Below are positions 49,905 to 61,953 of a DNA stretch of 64,000 bases, in pieces. The DNA comes from Rotaria sp. Silwood1 (lineage: Eukaryota > Rotifera > Eurotatoria > Philodinida > Philodinidae), in contig CAJNOP010000341.1 of assembly GCA_905250075.1 (NCBI GenBank), positions 1-64,000 of the forward strand. The letters run 5' to 3'. The stretch's first letter is position 1. Every line of letters starts with the position of its first letter. The translations under genes were made by a program, and so were the position numbers. Below the pieces are notes generated by a model. The model was given only the letters and a program-made list of their open reading frames with translations, was not told the DNA's origin and made no database searches.

Positions 49905-50330
49905 GAAGCGAAATCAAACTTAAAATTTCTACGAACAATACAGGCTTGTACAGAATTAAATTCTCTACGAAATGATGCGTTTGAGTCCACGAATATTTAT
50001 TTTTCCTGAATTTGGTAAGAATGTATCTTGTCGAATCTGGTTTATGGTGGAGAAAGAAGAAAAAAATCCTTCTGTCACTTGATATGCATGGCGTATGGAT
50101 ATTTGTATTTTTCTTTTCTTCATTCACTGGCTCGGCATATATAAAGCAACAGAACGACAACTTTTTTTCTTCTTTCTCCACTGTAAACTATACTTGTGAA
50201 AATAGGTGCTTATCATATTCAGTAAGAGAGAATTATCGTGCACTCAAGCATATTCCTTTGTAGAAGATTTAATTCTCTACAAATTTGTATGGTTCGAGAA
50301 AATGTTGAGCTTGATTTCACTTCATGAAAC
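49905..50330. mobile_element. Foldback element, about 425 bp
   Basis: About 80 bp at each end are reverse complements (GAGAATTAAAT core at 49955 and 50270). A second inner match GGAGAAAGAAGAAAAAAA faces TTTTTTTCTTCTTTCTCC. No target duplication identified. Confidence 0.65.
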
Positions 50331-50639
50331 TCAAGATTATCGAAAGATCTGTATGAAATACTTATTTTAACAAGTAACGTCCGTCGGTTCGACTCACTTG
50401 ACCCTCGACTGTATCAGACAGAAGTATACAGGTCTCATCCATGGACACCCAGTTATGAAACAGCTGATTAAGGGAGAACTTATCACATATGTCGGATTGA
50501 CTGAATTTTCAGTCTGAAAAATCGAATTGGTTGAAAGTTCAACATTAAAAGCACGAGAATCGAACACTTACCCAACGTTTTTTATGACGTCTCACCTTTC
50601 ACTCTGACAAAAACAGACGAAAATTTATTTTATTTCATA

Positions 50640-51030
50640 TAACCCTTCCTACAATCCAGAAAAAATTATTTTCTCAAAGAAACCTTTTCTCCTGAACCAA
50701 AAAAATTGAATTCAAAACTTAGAGAAACTAACTTCAGATTCGGATTCTCCGACCCCGATTTGCTTTCGTCAACCTTTATAAAATATCATTATTTTCTCAA
50801 AAATCCCTTTCCTCAACCCAAAAAAATCAATTCAAAATTTTGAAAAACTAACTTCAAATTCGGATTCTCCGGCCCCGATTTACTTTCGTCAACCTTAATA
50901 AGAAAATTCGTCTTGGATGTTTTTTTTGAACTTGTGTTTTTTTGACCTTGACACAAAGCCAAAGACAAACTATTTTTTTTCATATGACCCTACCTACGCT
51001 CGAGGGAATTAGTGATAAATATGTCTTGTA
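50640..51030. repeat. Dispersed repeat with internal 123-bp tandem duplication
   Basis: ATTATTTTCTCAAA begins at 50665 and again at 50788. Each unit contains TTCGGATTCTCC followed by CCCCGATTT and CTTTCGTCAACCTT. Related single copies are at 31640-31830 and, split by an insertion, at 34745-34828 plus 36034-36125. The right border has TTCATATGACCCT-type sequence in all. The class is unknown; no termini were resolved. Confidence 0.65.
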
Positions 51031-51949
51031 TATAATAATTTTTAAGAATCACAAAAATGATTCAATTCAGTTTGGTTTTTCTCTATCGAATGATATATAT
51101 ATATAACTCAAAATGTTTTGATGCAGAATAAAAGCTTCATCGAAAAACAATAACAAATGTTCAACTAATTTTTTGTATAGGAAATCAAGCAGTTTATAGA
51201 AAACCTTTCAAAACTTTATGAAAACTTTTTTGAATGAAATCGTTTTATTATAATGTAGAGCCTCGAATTTATCGGATGGTCTAATCAAAGTCAAGAAAAT
51301 ATTTTTCTTCTTTGTGAAATTCGCTTCACAAAAAAACTACTTTAGACTGTTTGAATAATTCTTCTACATAGTATATACTTACTCGTTGAGTGCAAGTGAA
51401 CTCTTGTGTGACTACTAGCAAAGTAACACTGTTATCTATCGACGTTGTTTTATGAGTGTACGATACTATGGTCTATATACACGTTGTGAAAAAAGTTTAA
51501 CTTTTGCGCATGAATGCCTACATGTGAATAAATAAGCATACAGTATTGATCATATACAGTCTTTGTTTCATACGAATGTTATCGTTGTTTTGCTTGTTCT
51601 GTCTTCTATTGTTTACATAGATTAATCGACGGCGATGAAAAGTCAGTTGAAAACTCACCAACATGTGCACTGTATCATGTGATCACCTACTGATTTTTTA
51701 CATTCATCACACAGAATCGACAAAATATTCAGTTTGTACTGACCGCGGTTTCTCGCTCAAAAACATAATCTTGGTCAAGCATCAACGTGAACCAACATTT
51801 TCACCCATAACTGCGGTTATAAGTTGTACATCTATAAACACAATCATACTCTTCTGTTCAGGAACAATCTAACAAATAATCTATTCTCACTCTACAAACA
51901 GCAAGAAAATGAAATGATTGATTATGACAAAATAATAATTTTCAGATAA

Positions 51950-52220
51950 CTCACTCTCGTGATCGATTCCTTTATTGATTAACAATTCCAATGCTTTCAT
52001 TAAGCATTCACTTTTAATTTTATCAATGTTTTTGCTTGTTTTCCTACAAAATGTATACTATGGTCATAATAAATGTTGAATAGTTTTTGATGTAGTTTGA
52101 TGATTAAAAATTAAGACAAACTATTTTATCGCATACGACAGTTGTAATATTCCTGCAGCATTTTGAATGTCAATGTGAGCCTTTCGTTGTTGGCAAAGAA
52201 TATGAAAATTTTCTATCGAT
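51950..52220 (-). pseudogene. Two-exon coding remnant, family unknown
   Basis: Minus strand: HILCQQRKAHIDIQNAAGIL, then LSYAIK near 52125. After a GT-AG interval ending TTGTAG (about 52050) comes KTSKNIDKIKSECLMKALEL, then LLINKGIDHE and a GTGAGT donor. The composition is protein-like. The junction as written would create a stop (TA plus G), so it is either mis-joined or decayed. Not recognised. Confidence 0.35.
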
Positions 52221-52309
52221 GTACATCACTAAGGCTAAATTATATAAATTTAAGGAGCGTTGTCTGCTGCCAAAAACGAGAGTTCATGTAAAAGACGACC
52301 TATTGTAAG

Positions 52310-53044
52310 TAGTGGCGTAGCCAGAAAATAAAGCTAGAGACGGTTCAGCCCCCACAGACGTACTGAAGTTCTAGACACAAAAGACAGTAAAAAAATTTTC
52401 AGCACTATTGTAAAGTTATTTTTCGCCGCTTTTCTTTTCTATGATTGTTTTTACAGAAAAATCGCGCAGCAGAAACCTTTTTTTGTCTTAGTACAATTTA
52501 CATTTTTTAACATTGGAATAATTGTAGAAGAAATAAACATTCATTATTTGTTGCAGAAGAACATAACGTTGAAGACGGTACCTTCTCGAAACAGAAAAAA
52601 AATGATTGGCTCGAAACTGTACAATTGATTCAAACAGGAACTCGTGATTTTGGAGCAATAGGCACAAAAATTATGTTATTTATTATCTTTGATTGTCGAA
52701 GCCACTCCATAATTAATGAAATCCTATTTCATATTCAAAACTGAAATGAAGAGAAGAAGTCAGAAAATCGAAATGTTACAGAAACAACCCAATTTGCGAA
52801 ACGAAATTTTTTTAAAATGCATGGAAACTGTATACTACACTATTTTTTAAGAAATATTTCATGAAAATCTGAACTTCTGTTATAAATGCTTGTTATTGTG
52901 AATAAACTATATGTATACTGCTATTAATAAACGAGTCATAGGTAATTTTCTTCAGCCGGAGAGACCAGAAACCTTTCTAGAGGAGACTCAAGCCTTCGTA
53001 GAGGGGGCTGAGCCCCCTCTAGCCCCCGTCTGGTTACGCTACTA
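52310..53044. mobile_element. Non-autonomous hAT element with TAGTGGCGTAGCCAG ends
   Basis: Terminal inverted repeats TAGTGGCGTAGCCAGA and (inverted) TAGTAGCGTAACCAGA with target duplication ATTGTAAG (52302-52309) and ATTTTAAG (53045-53052), 7 of 8 matching. GGCTGAGCCCCC-type GC blocks lie near the ends. TIRs of this GTGGCGTAGCCAG type are widespread among animal hATs. No transposase. Confidence 0.85.
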
Positions 53045-54532
53045 ATTTTAAGTGATCTTCTTAACGCTGAAATATATTTTACTAATTTAATCATTGCGAT
53101 GTTTTACCTTGAAAGAGAGTAAAAAACTCTTAGTTCATAATCAAAAATATTTATATAATTATAAAAGATAAGAAATAGTCTAAAAGAAAAAAAGTCAATA
53201 ATAATAAGAACAAAAACAACAACAGCGAGGAGAGATCAAAGAGGATAGGACAAATCCATAACAACGAAAGTAAAACAGTGAGCATCATAGAGTAACATCT
53301 CTTCACATTAGTGTGTGTTACTATTATCTTATGTATTTTTTTCTTCATCAAATATTATGAATTGATGGCTTTGAAGGACTTCTCGGGATACACACTTGAG
53401 AATAACGCGTTACTGAGCGAATTCGATGTCATTGACTGTTTTTAATGTTGCTCACACAAATTCAAAAACAATTGACGCTTTTGTTTTGAGATGACGCCAT
53501 GATCTTTTCAACAATTGCTCAAACAGGTACTATTAATAGATTGACGCACATGTAGTCTTAGTGTAATATTTTTTACCACTATGTTCAGATAATTAGTAAA
53601 CAGAAAATCTCTTCATAAATGTGAGCCACCTATAGCCACCAAGTTACAGATTGAGTTGCTCAAATGGCGGGTTATCTTAGTTAATTAATATTCAGATAGA
53701 AACTATGCCATAGAAGTTCGAACTTCCCAGTTATAAACTAAAATAAAAAAATCGCTCAATATCCTTTTGTCATTTGATATCATCAATACATCATGCGCAT
53801 GAAAAAAAAAATCTTCTGCATCATCACATTATTTTTTTTCTCAATTCTTATCTCACAAGGTATTACTATTGTGTTTTCGATTGATACAACTCGCATTTTT
53901 CTTGACAGCTAGAATAATCAATCACCTCATTATCGAACCATTTACAATTGTAACCAAAAAAAAGACACAATGTGCACTACAAAGACGAATCATCTATCGA
54001 TAAAAACAACATGCTTGTATTGCATCAAATATTGTTATGCGAAGGCATACAGCGGTTTCTGTTTTTCTTTCAATTTACTAAATTTTCTTCACAATTTCAG
54101 CTTTTTCCCCTATCACATGCTCTTATGCTCTAAAAATATAATATTTTTAATTGAATTAATTGGAAGAATTAGGTCTTAACGATCCTTTAAAAAATATTTG
54201 TTCAAAAATGTGATCGACTTGCCTTTCATCATAAATAATTGTTCTCGCATGATTATCCTTAAGAACGAATGTCTTTCATAAAAGTATCCTAAGTTAAAAT
54301 GTCCTTCACTACGAATTATTAGGAAGCACATAATTAATTTGATTTACTGAATCTTCTCTTCCTTATTTATATTATATTTTTTTTTAATTCAAGTTTACAA
54401 TTAAAAATTAAGATAATTAAAGGAATTATATTTTATTTAAATCAAATAAGAATAAATTATAAAGCTCTAAATTGATTTTAAATTTGTGGCGTTTCGACAA
54501 ACGACATTGTTTTCATCATACTCGTAGAAATC

Positions 54533-54623
54533 TGGGTGTTGGTGTGGGTGTGAGTATGAGTTAAATCTGATTATTCACTCACCCCCACCCCCACCCATAC
54601 CACTTACACCACATTCACACCCT
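54533..54623. repeat. Telomere-like GT-rich inverted tract 8
   Basis: GGGTGTTGGTGTGGGTGTGA facing CACTCACCCCCACCCCCACC and CACACCCT; TGTGGG-like units in inverted order around a 20-bp loop. Confidence 0.7.
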
Positions 54624-55019
54624 ACTTGGAAAAGTCCATGATTTTTTTTCTTCCTTTTTCTTATGACGATTATTGTTGACAAAAAGAAATGTCGCAACTC
54701 ACTTTTTATGTGTTGACTTTCATCATTCAGACTTTTAGCTTCGGTTTTTTTTCGCAGGCGAAACACAAATACGCACCGATTTCTCTTTTCATATTCTTCT
54801 CACATAAGAATACCCAGTTGAAAAAAAGACAAAGATATTAAGCTTTCAAAAAATATAACCAAGAAAAAAAACAATAGTTCGTTTTATTTCTCGGTTGAAT
54901 ATTATTTTAAAAATATTTCGACTATTTTACATTCTAAGAAAAAAACAACGGCAACGCAAAATGCAAGTAAAGAAAAGTTTTTTCGCTTTTCGCACATGGT
55001 TTGAAAGAGTTTGAGTTGT

Positions 55020-55960
55020 TGATTACGAACACATGCTTTTTTGCGTCAACAAATGTTTTGTTTCACGTCGAAAACACATCTTTTTTAAAATAGTTTTGTG
55101 TTTTAGATTAAACATCGCAAGTGCAATACGTAAAGATCGATTTTGTACAACTCTCCAGTTTTTATGTATAAACGATGGAGTAAAATACTTTATCTGATCT
55201 TTCTCATCATACCACCGGTCACAAAGGTAGGCATCGCATTTTTCTTGTTTTTCTTTAATTTGTTGAGACAACTCAGTTTTTCTGAATTTTGGACTAAATA
55301 GATAACATGTGACCCATTTTTCTCTATTTTCTTCATAGAAAGTAAGATTTTGTGCCATAATATTGGGATATTGAGAATCAGTGCAAGAAACTGAAACATT
55401 TGATATATAGTTTCATATGTTTCCATGATTTTAGTTCTTTTCGGATTTTCAGATGAGAACTTGATAGCAACTTTCACAAAAAGTAAAAGGTAACAGAAAT
55501 TTCAAAAAAACGTGGATCGATTAATTCAGATTTTTTTTTGTGCTAATTCTTAATATCAGAAGTTTATTGTACGAAGGCTTAGTTTTTATGAAGAAAATAG
55601 AGAAAAACGGGCCACATGTTATCTATTTAATTCAAAATTCAGAAAAAATTGGATTTTCTCAACAAATTAAAGAAAAAGAAGAAAAATGTGATACCTACTT
55701 TTGTGACTGGTGGTATGATGAGCAAGATCAGATAAAGTATTTTACTCCATCGCTTATACACAAAAACTGGAGAGTTCTATAAAAATCGATCTATACGTAT
55801 TGCACTTGGTACGATGTGAAGCGTCACCATCAAAAGATTGTAGAAGTTAGAATCGATTTAACAACTTATTTGAATTCAGTTTTTGATGCAAAATCTAAAA
55901 AACGATGAAGCAGAAAATTTTCCACATTTTGAAAAGTATGTGTTTTCGACGTGAAAAAAA
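55020..55960. pseudogene. Inverted (divergent) duplication of an unknown gene fragment
   Basis: Left copy (minus, about 55480-55020): MAQNLTFYEENREKWVTCYL, then LSQQIKEKQEKCDAYLCDRW and FIHKNWRVVQNRSLRIA. Right copy (plus, about 55570-55960): MKKIEKNGPHVIYLIQNSEK, then FSQQIKEKEEKCDTYFCDWW and LIHKNWRVL before a stop. The copies are about 85-90% alike at the DNA level and face away from a centre near 55520. Each has frameshifts relative to the other, so both are probably dead. The right copy keeps an extra piece (YDVKRHHQKIVEVRIDLTTY) missing from the left one. No family is recognised. Confidence 0.6.
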
Positions 55961-56470
55961 AGCGAAATTTTTTTATTTAAATTTTACATTTGTAGCATCT
56001 TAATAGTCAGAGAAAGGCTTTTGCTTGTTGTTTTTTTTAATGTTCTATCATAATAAACGAGTTCATGTTCATATTTGAATATATCTTACATATGTAACTT
56101 TAAAATTTTCTTTTACTTCTCTGAATGAAAAATCTTTTCGATTTTAAGTGAAATTGTTCTTGAACAAGAGTGAAACACTAACATTAAATTTCGGATTATG
56201 AGCTCTTTCATTATGGGAACTGAAGAAAAATCTTATTGATGAATTTGAATTTCTATTTATTTGAACAAGAATCTCATTTTAGTCGAATAATTTTTCAATA
56301 GAATTTTCTTTTTTTTAGTATAAATTTGTAGAAAACCGTTTATTTTTCTGTAAACGTTTATCAGAATTATAAATACTAAATAAATCTTTCTAAAGAATCA
56401 AAAGAATTATTTTACGATTATAAAAAAGAATATTTAATATTTTTTTTATATAAACTAAAAAGGAAATAAT

Positions 56471-59400
56471 ATGGCTTTAAGAAATCATCCATCAATGATA
56501 AAAGCAAAGAGAAATAATGATCCATCAGATGATATAAATGTATTATTATTAGGACAAACAGGTGTTGGAAAATCAACATTTATAAATGGTTTAGCTAATT
56601 ATCTTTGTAATGATACATTAGAAGAAGCTGCTAATGATCAAATGCAAGCTGTTATCCCATCTGCATTTTCTTTTACTCATGATGAAACATTTGAAGAAAG
56701 AATGATTAAAATTGGAGAAAATGATGAACATGAAAACTATAATGAAAATGGTCAGTCATGTACACAACAATGTCGAAGTTTTGTTTTTCCAGTTGGTGAA
56801 AAAACTTTACGAATAATAGATGCACCTGGTATTGGCGATACTCGAGGTCTTGATCAAGATAATAAAAATTTTAATGAAATTTTAACATTTATTTCACAAT
56901 ATGAACATTTAAATGGAATTTGTATTTTACTTAAACCAAATGAAGAACGTTTAACTATACTTTTTAGATTTTGCATTAATGAACTACTTAGACATTTACA
57001 TGAAAGTGCAAAAGAAAATATAATATTTGTTTTTACAAATGCTCGTTCAACTTTTTTTAAACCTGGTGCAACATCAAAAATTCTTCGAGCACTTTTAGAT
57101 GAACATAAACAAAAAAAAAATATTGAAGTACCATTTACAAGAGATAATACTTTTTTATTAGATAATGAACCATTCAGATATTTAGCATTACGTAAAAATG
57201 GTATTCGATTAAATAACGATCAAATATTAAGTTATCAAAAGAGTTGGGAACATACTATTAAAGAATATTCAAATTTAATGCGTCATATTGTAACACGTCC
57301 ACTTCATGCTGTTAGTAATACATTATCACTTAATGAAGCTGAACAATTAATTCGAAAACTTACACGTCCTATTGCTGAAACAGCTAAACTTATTCAAGAA
57401 AATATTCAACTTGCTAAACAACATAAAGAAAATGTTTTAAAAAATCCTAAAATAGCTTCTCAAGGTTTACCACAACATGATGTTCAAATTCGACATTTAG
57501 ATAATCCGAGAACAGTATGTACGAATGATAAATGTTGTCAAACTATTATGGTTAATAATGAAACTAAAATTGAATATAAATCAAAATGTCATGATATATG
57601 TTATTTAAAAGGTGTTGTACAAGAAACTATTAATGATCCAAGAATGTTAGATTGTGAAATTATCGATTATAAAACAGGTTAGATTTTTTTTCACTATTTT
57701 TTTAGAATCAATTTACTTATCAAATATATACAACGAATTTTTTTTAATATTTTAATTAGTTAAATGATTCATTTTATAGTTTTCAATTGTTTATAGAATT
57801 TCAAAGATTCTATTTTATACATTTTAATTAGAATTCTAAACATAATTAAGATTAAACAAGGCAAATTTATTTTAGAAGTATAACAAAAAAACTCTCTCTT
57901 CTGGAAGAGTGAAAAAATTTGTTCGAAAATGTGCAATAAATAAGATAGATGCTTACTGCAACAAACGATTTCCTTGTAAAATAACTGTAGTCTAAGAAAT
58001 ATTTTTCATTCAGTGTATTTTCTATTATTTTAATGAGGCTTCAGAATTTTACGTGAGTTCTACATAGGAGCTCGAAAGGAAATACACTAAAAAACTTTTA
58101 TTTTTTTCAACGAAGCTCGCCTCAGGAATATTTCATAGAAATATATAATTGTCTATCGTACTATTGATTCGATCTCATGTGATTTTAATCGAAGAAAAAC
58201 CACTGATTGATCGATCGCTATAATGTTGTATTGTACTGGCGGTTTATCGCCATTTTTTTTCATTGAAAAGTACGGTATCGTACTGTTGCGTATCAACACG
58301 GTTAAATCTCTTTTTAAATTCTAACTGAATTAGATCGATTTCAATGATGTTGTGATGTATTTGAACCGCCTATAGTAGCGACAGGGTCCAAATGGATCCC
58401 AATTCTCAGATCAATTTTTTTATTTTAGATGGTAAGTCAACAATTTTTATTATACATACATTCAAGACGACGAGATCCACCGGTGGGCCACAGTATAGAG
58501 CGACCCAAAAATTTCTTTACTACAGAAAAAAATTGAATATCTCTGCCATATTTGAACCAAAATAGATGAATTCTTTTACTACTGATAAAAGAATGTTCAT
58601 AGCTCATATTCATCAGAGAAACATTGATGGAAGTATTACAACTACTGTGAGTGAAGAAATAGTACCTTTCATGAATTATGAGAAAACAATATTTACATCA
58701 TCGTAAATGTGTTAAAATATATTATGAAACTTTTTCTCTTTCGATAAACTGGAATTTGTAAGGGCTACTGTTTGTTCTTTTAAGTACCGCAATATACCAG
58801 CAGTATTGAAAATAAATATACGACATGGAATGTCAAATGTTAGATTTGACAAGTTCAATATATATATATATCTAAATGAGAATATTAATTAAAGAAAATC
58901 TATTTAACATTTCAACTTATTTATTAAATATAAATAAAAAAATTTTTCAGTTTTGCTGAATTAATTTAATTGATTTGAATTTATATTAATTCTTACTTTA
59001 AAATCTATATTATTATCTAGGTATATGTACAAAATGTAAATGTTCATGGAAAAAACATCAACATATAACATATGGATATGAAACAAATATTCGTCGTCTG
59101 ACTGAGGCATCTTCATTAAGTGATATTGATAAACGAATAAGTGATTTACGAGATGAAAAATCGAAAATAGAAGATGTTTATAAAAAACTTTCAAAATTTC
59201 TTCATGCAAATGCAATTCTTCCATTAAATGATGATATATTAGAATATCTTAAACTTTTTATAAAAGAAGAACAAATGAAAAAAAATGCTGGTAATCAAAA
59301 TAATGATGTTATTCAAGGTCTTGAACAAATGATGAAAGATTATGAAGAAGAAATAAATTTATTTAAAAAAACAATTGAAAATGAAAAAGATCGTTCAAAT

Positions 59401-59616
59401 GCAAAAGATGTACTTAAATCTGATGATATATTTCCTTTGGTTGGAACTCTTTATCGATTACCAATAAATGGAAAAAAAATTCGTGAACAAGTTGATGGTT
59501 TAAAAATAAGTCAAAATAATATTTCATCGAAACGAGAATTTTTTGTTGAATTACCAGTTAAAGCGAATTCATCAACAATAATGTGTCAATTTAAAAATAT
59601 TATTTCAAATAAATAA
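56471..59616 (+). CDS. P-loop GTPase with Cys/His-rich C-terminal module, two exons
   Basis: Exons 56471-57677 and 59021-59616 (intron 1343 bp, GT-AG, phase 1) give 600 residues. The N-terminal G domain has G1 GQTGVGKST (residues 28-36) and G3 DAPGIGDTRG (near residue 118), as in AIG1/IAN and septin-like GTPases; FVFTNARS sits where the G4 base-recognition motif is expected. A linker of about 100 residues (EAEQLIRKLTRPIAETAKLI) looks helical. Then comes a Cys/His cluster, CTNDKCC, CHDICYLKGV and, across the intron, CTKCKCSWKKHQH, likely zinc-binding and like a module that follows G domains in fungal GTPases (from memory). The C-terminal 180 residues are charged and predicted coiled coil (LEQMMKDYEEEINLFKKTIE). 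The cellular role is unknown; related proteins act in immunity or at membranes. AT-rich, with codon usage favouring A/T third positions. Confidence 0.82.
57678..59020 (+). other. 1.3-kb intron of the GTPase gene
   Basis: Donor GTTAGA, acceptor TTATCTAG. AT-rich with a (TA)n run near 58860. No repeat with clear termini and no open frame of note. Confidence 0.5.
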
Positions 59617-61064
59617 ATTATATGTTTTCTACAATCAACAAATTAAAATAATAATAAAACATTTGAATCAATTGATCTTTGAACAAATAACTATTTGAAT
59701 TCCACATTGTATCATTTTTATTGTTTTTTAATTAAAATAAATATATCATTTTTTTTTTCTGTCGATGATTATTGAAGAAGAACAAACATTGAATTTCAAC
59801 AATAATATTTAATCAACAAATTAAATTTTGTGATTTTCTGCAAGAAACGTTTCACAAATCATGTAATATTCAGCGTGTTTAGCTTTTACTGGAATTTTCA
59901 TGCTGTTTCATGTCTACAGAAGAGTTCGAATGCTTAATGGTGTGGGTATGGATGAAGCTGGAACACCTACATTCACAGCCTTTCTCGAATTTTATACGTG
60001 GAATCCTTTACCAATTGCAATTGTTCATAAAAAACAACGGGAAAGCATGTTCATATCCACTGAGTTTTGTCATAGTCTGTGGTTTTGAGACAAAGTTTGT
60101 TTTGAAGTTTTTCTCATCAAGTGTTTATGAATATCGTTAGTCAAGAATAAAGGATAGCACAAAATATAGTAAGCAAAAATTGTGCATTCCAGCATGATTC
60201 CAACATTTTTTTAGCTCTAGTTTTAGCCGAACAATTAAAACTTAGAGATACTAAATATCATTATCAAACATACAAATGATGAAACTAAGAGCCTCCTATA
60301 TTAAGCAACAATGAGACATATCATTAGCAATTTATCTTGAGTAATTATGGGTCACTATTTAAAAAAATAAAATTTTTTGAAGCATATAACAAATAATTTT
60401 AATTACTACAACCGATCATATTCAAATAAATATAATGATTTATTCAATGTTCATGCAGATTAAGGGGAAGCATTCTCTATACTCAAAGAAATCTAATGAA
60501 ACCGCTGAGATTTGATCAAGCTTTGATGAGAACGTCTGTTCAACTTTGAATGCTATGCGAAAAGCCATCTATACTCAGGAACAGAAAATTTGGCCGCATT
60601 TTCCCATAATAAAAACCCAAGTTCGTGTAGTCTTTTGACAAATTAAACCGTTTGAGAGGATCTTAAAACGATAAGTAATATCGATGATGGAATTCACAAT
60701 CAACAACAGTGAGGGTGGGTGTGGATTAGTGTGAACGTTGATCTAGATCTCCCGATGTAGTTCACACCCACACCCTATTCTGGCAGATGCTTTGTCCTTC
60801 ATACTTTATTGATGGAAAATAAAATGCATTAAACTACATATAAACCTTGATTTCTTTTTTTTCTTTTTCTTTTCTGTTGTTATTACAATTTGAAGGTGCG
60901 TCGAAATAAAATAAGAAGAAAAGGTGACTCCTATCAGCTATCATCATCTTGTCAATTCACTATCATATTTTAATAACTACAAATAAGAAAAAAAATGCTA
61001 CAAGGACCAAGATAAGACTTATTCAAATAACTATCGTTTTCATTTTGATTATTTATTATTAAAA
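59617..61064. other. Intergenic between GTPase and SDR
   Basis: Poly(A)-like AATAAAAC near 59651 follows the GTPase stop. Telomere-like tract 9 lies at 60712-60777. Otherwise nothing supported. Confidence 0.5.
60712..60777. repeat. Telomere-like GT-rich inverted tract 9
   Basis: AGGGTGGGTGTGGATTAGTG facing TTCACACCCACACCCT around a 25-bp centre. Confidence 0.65.
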
Positions 61065-61953
61065 GTGATTCGTACTGGTTTAGTAACTGGTGCTGCTCGA
61101 GGAATGAGACGTGTGATTGCACTTCGTCTTGCTAGAGATGGTCTTAATGCCGCTGTTAATGATGTACAAACTAGTTCTTCTGATCTTGAGAAAGTTCGAC
61201 AAGAAATCGAACAAATTGGTCGAAAATCGATTGCTATAACTGCTGATGTTTCTCAAAGTGAATCAGTCGAAAAAATGATGCAAGAGACTGCACAAAAACT
61301 AGAAAGTCTAGACGTATGTATTTTTAAATCTTTTCGATTTTTTGAAATTTTTTTTTTCTGCAATTGATTCTACAGGTAGTAGTGGCAAATGCAGGAATTT
61401 TATTTTTATGAAATTACTGTTAGATACGACTGTAGAAGATTGGGAGAAAGTTTTTTGGAATAAATATGCGTGGTGTATTTCTTTGTTATAAACAGGCAGC
61501 TAAAATCATGATTAAACAAGGTAGAGGAGGAAAAATCATTGGTGCTTGTAGTAATGCTGCATATAAACCACATCCAATGATCAGTTCTTATTCTGCTACA
61601 AAATGGGGTGTACGAGGTTTAACACAAGCTGCTGCTATGGAATGGGCACCATATAATATTACTGTCAACGCTTATTGCCCAGGTATGTTTTAGTGTTTTT
61701 TAAATATGAAATTTAAAAAATTTTAACAGGAGTCACCAAGACACCGTTGTTGGAAAGGTTTAATGAAGAATTGGCAGAATTTCAAAGAAAGTCAAAGGAA
61801 CAAGTGATGGAAGATTTTCTAAAAATTATTCCACTTGGTCGTATAGGGTATCCAGAGGACGTCGCAAACTTGATTTTATTTCTTGCAAGCAAAGACTCTG
61901 ACTATATCACCGGACAGAGTATTTTAGTCAAAGATGGGATAAATTTTTCTTAA
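61065..61953 (+). pseudogene. Short-chain dehydrogenase, acetoin/diacetyl reductase-like, decayed
   Basis: Three exons: 61065-61313, 61376-61682 and 61730-61953. The fold motifs are those of NAD(P)-dependent SDRs: TGAARGMRR (cofactor loop), ADVSQSE, VVVANAGI, then [18 protein letters not shown] (catalytic Ser, Tyr and Lys present), VNAYCPG and a C-terminus ITGQSILVKDG. The last parts resemble bacterial and yeast acetoin/diacetyl reductases (butanediol metabolism). Damage: no ATG (GTG at the expected start), the TGxxxGxG glycine is Arg (GMR), exon 2 has a TGA right after VANAGILFL, and the frame must shift at least twice between ANAGI and [10 protein letters not shown] (61400-61470). Introns keep GT-AG ends. 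The likely donor lineage is microbial but unproven. Confidence 0.8.

Larger units (their letters stand above)
48887..52309. other. Repeat-rich intergenic region upstream of the ABCB gene
   Basis: Holds a mariner-like element (49097-49833), a foldback element (49905-50330), a dispersed repeat with a 123-bp tandem duplication (50640-51030) and a possible coding remnant (51950-52220). An acceptor-like site CTTGTAG lies near 48948, about 60 nt upstream of the ABCB start. No intact gene is supported. Confidence 0.5.
53053..56470. other. Intergenic with an inverted gene-fragment duplication
   Basis: 53053-54530 is AT-rich with nothing supported. Telomere-like tract 8 follows, then the inverted duplicate at 55020-55960. 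The last 500 bp before the GTPase are very AT-rich, as in other 5' regions here. Confidence 0.5.

Noticed and set aside
50360..50420. Possible tRNA T-arm (GGTTCGACTC)
   Set aside because: No matching acceptor stem, D-arm or anticodon arm around it.
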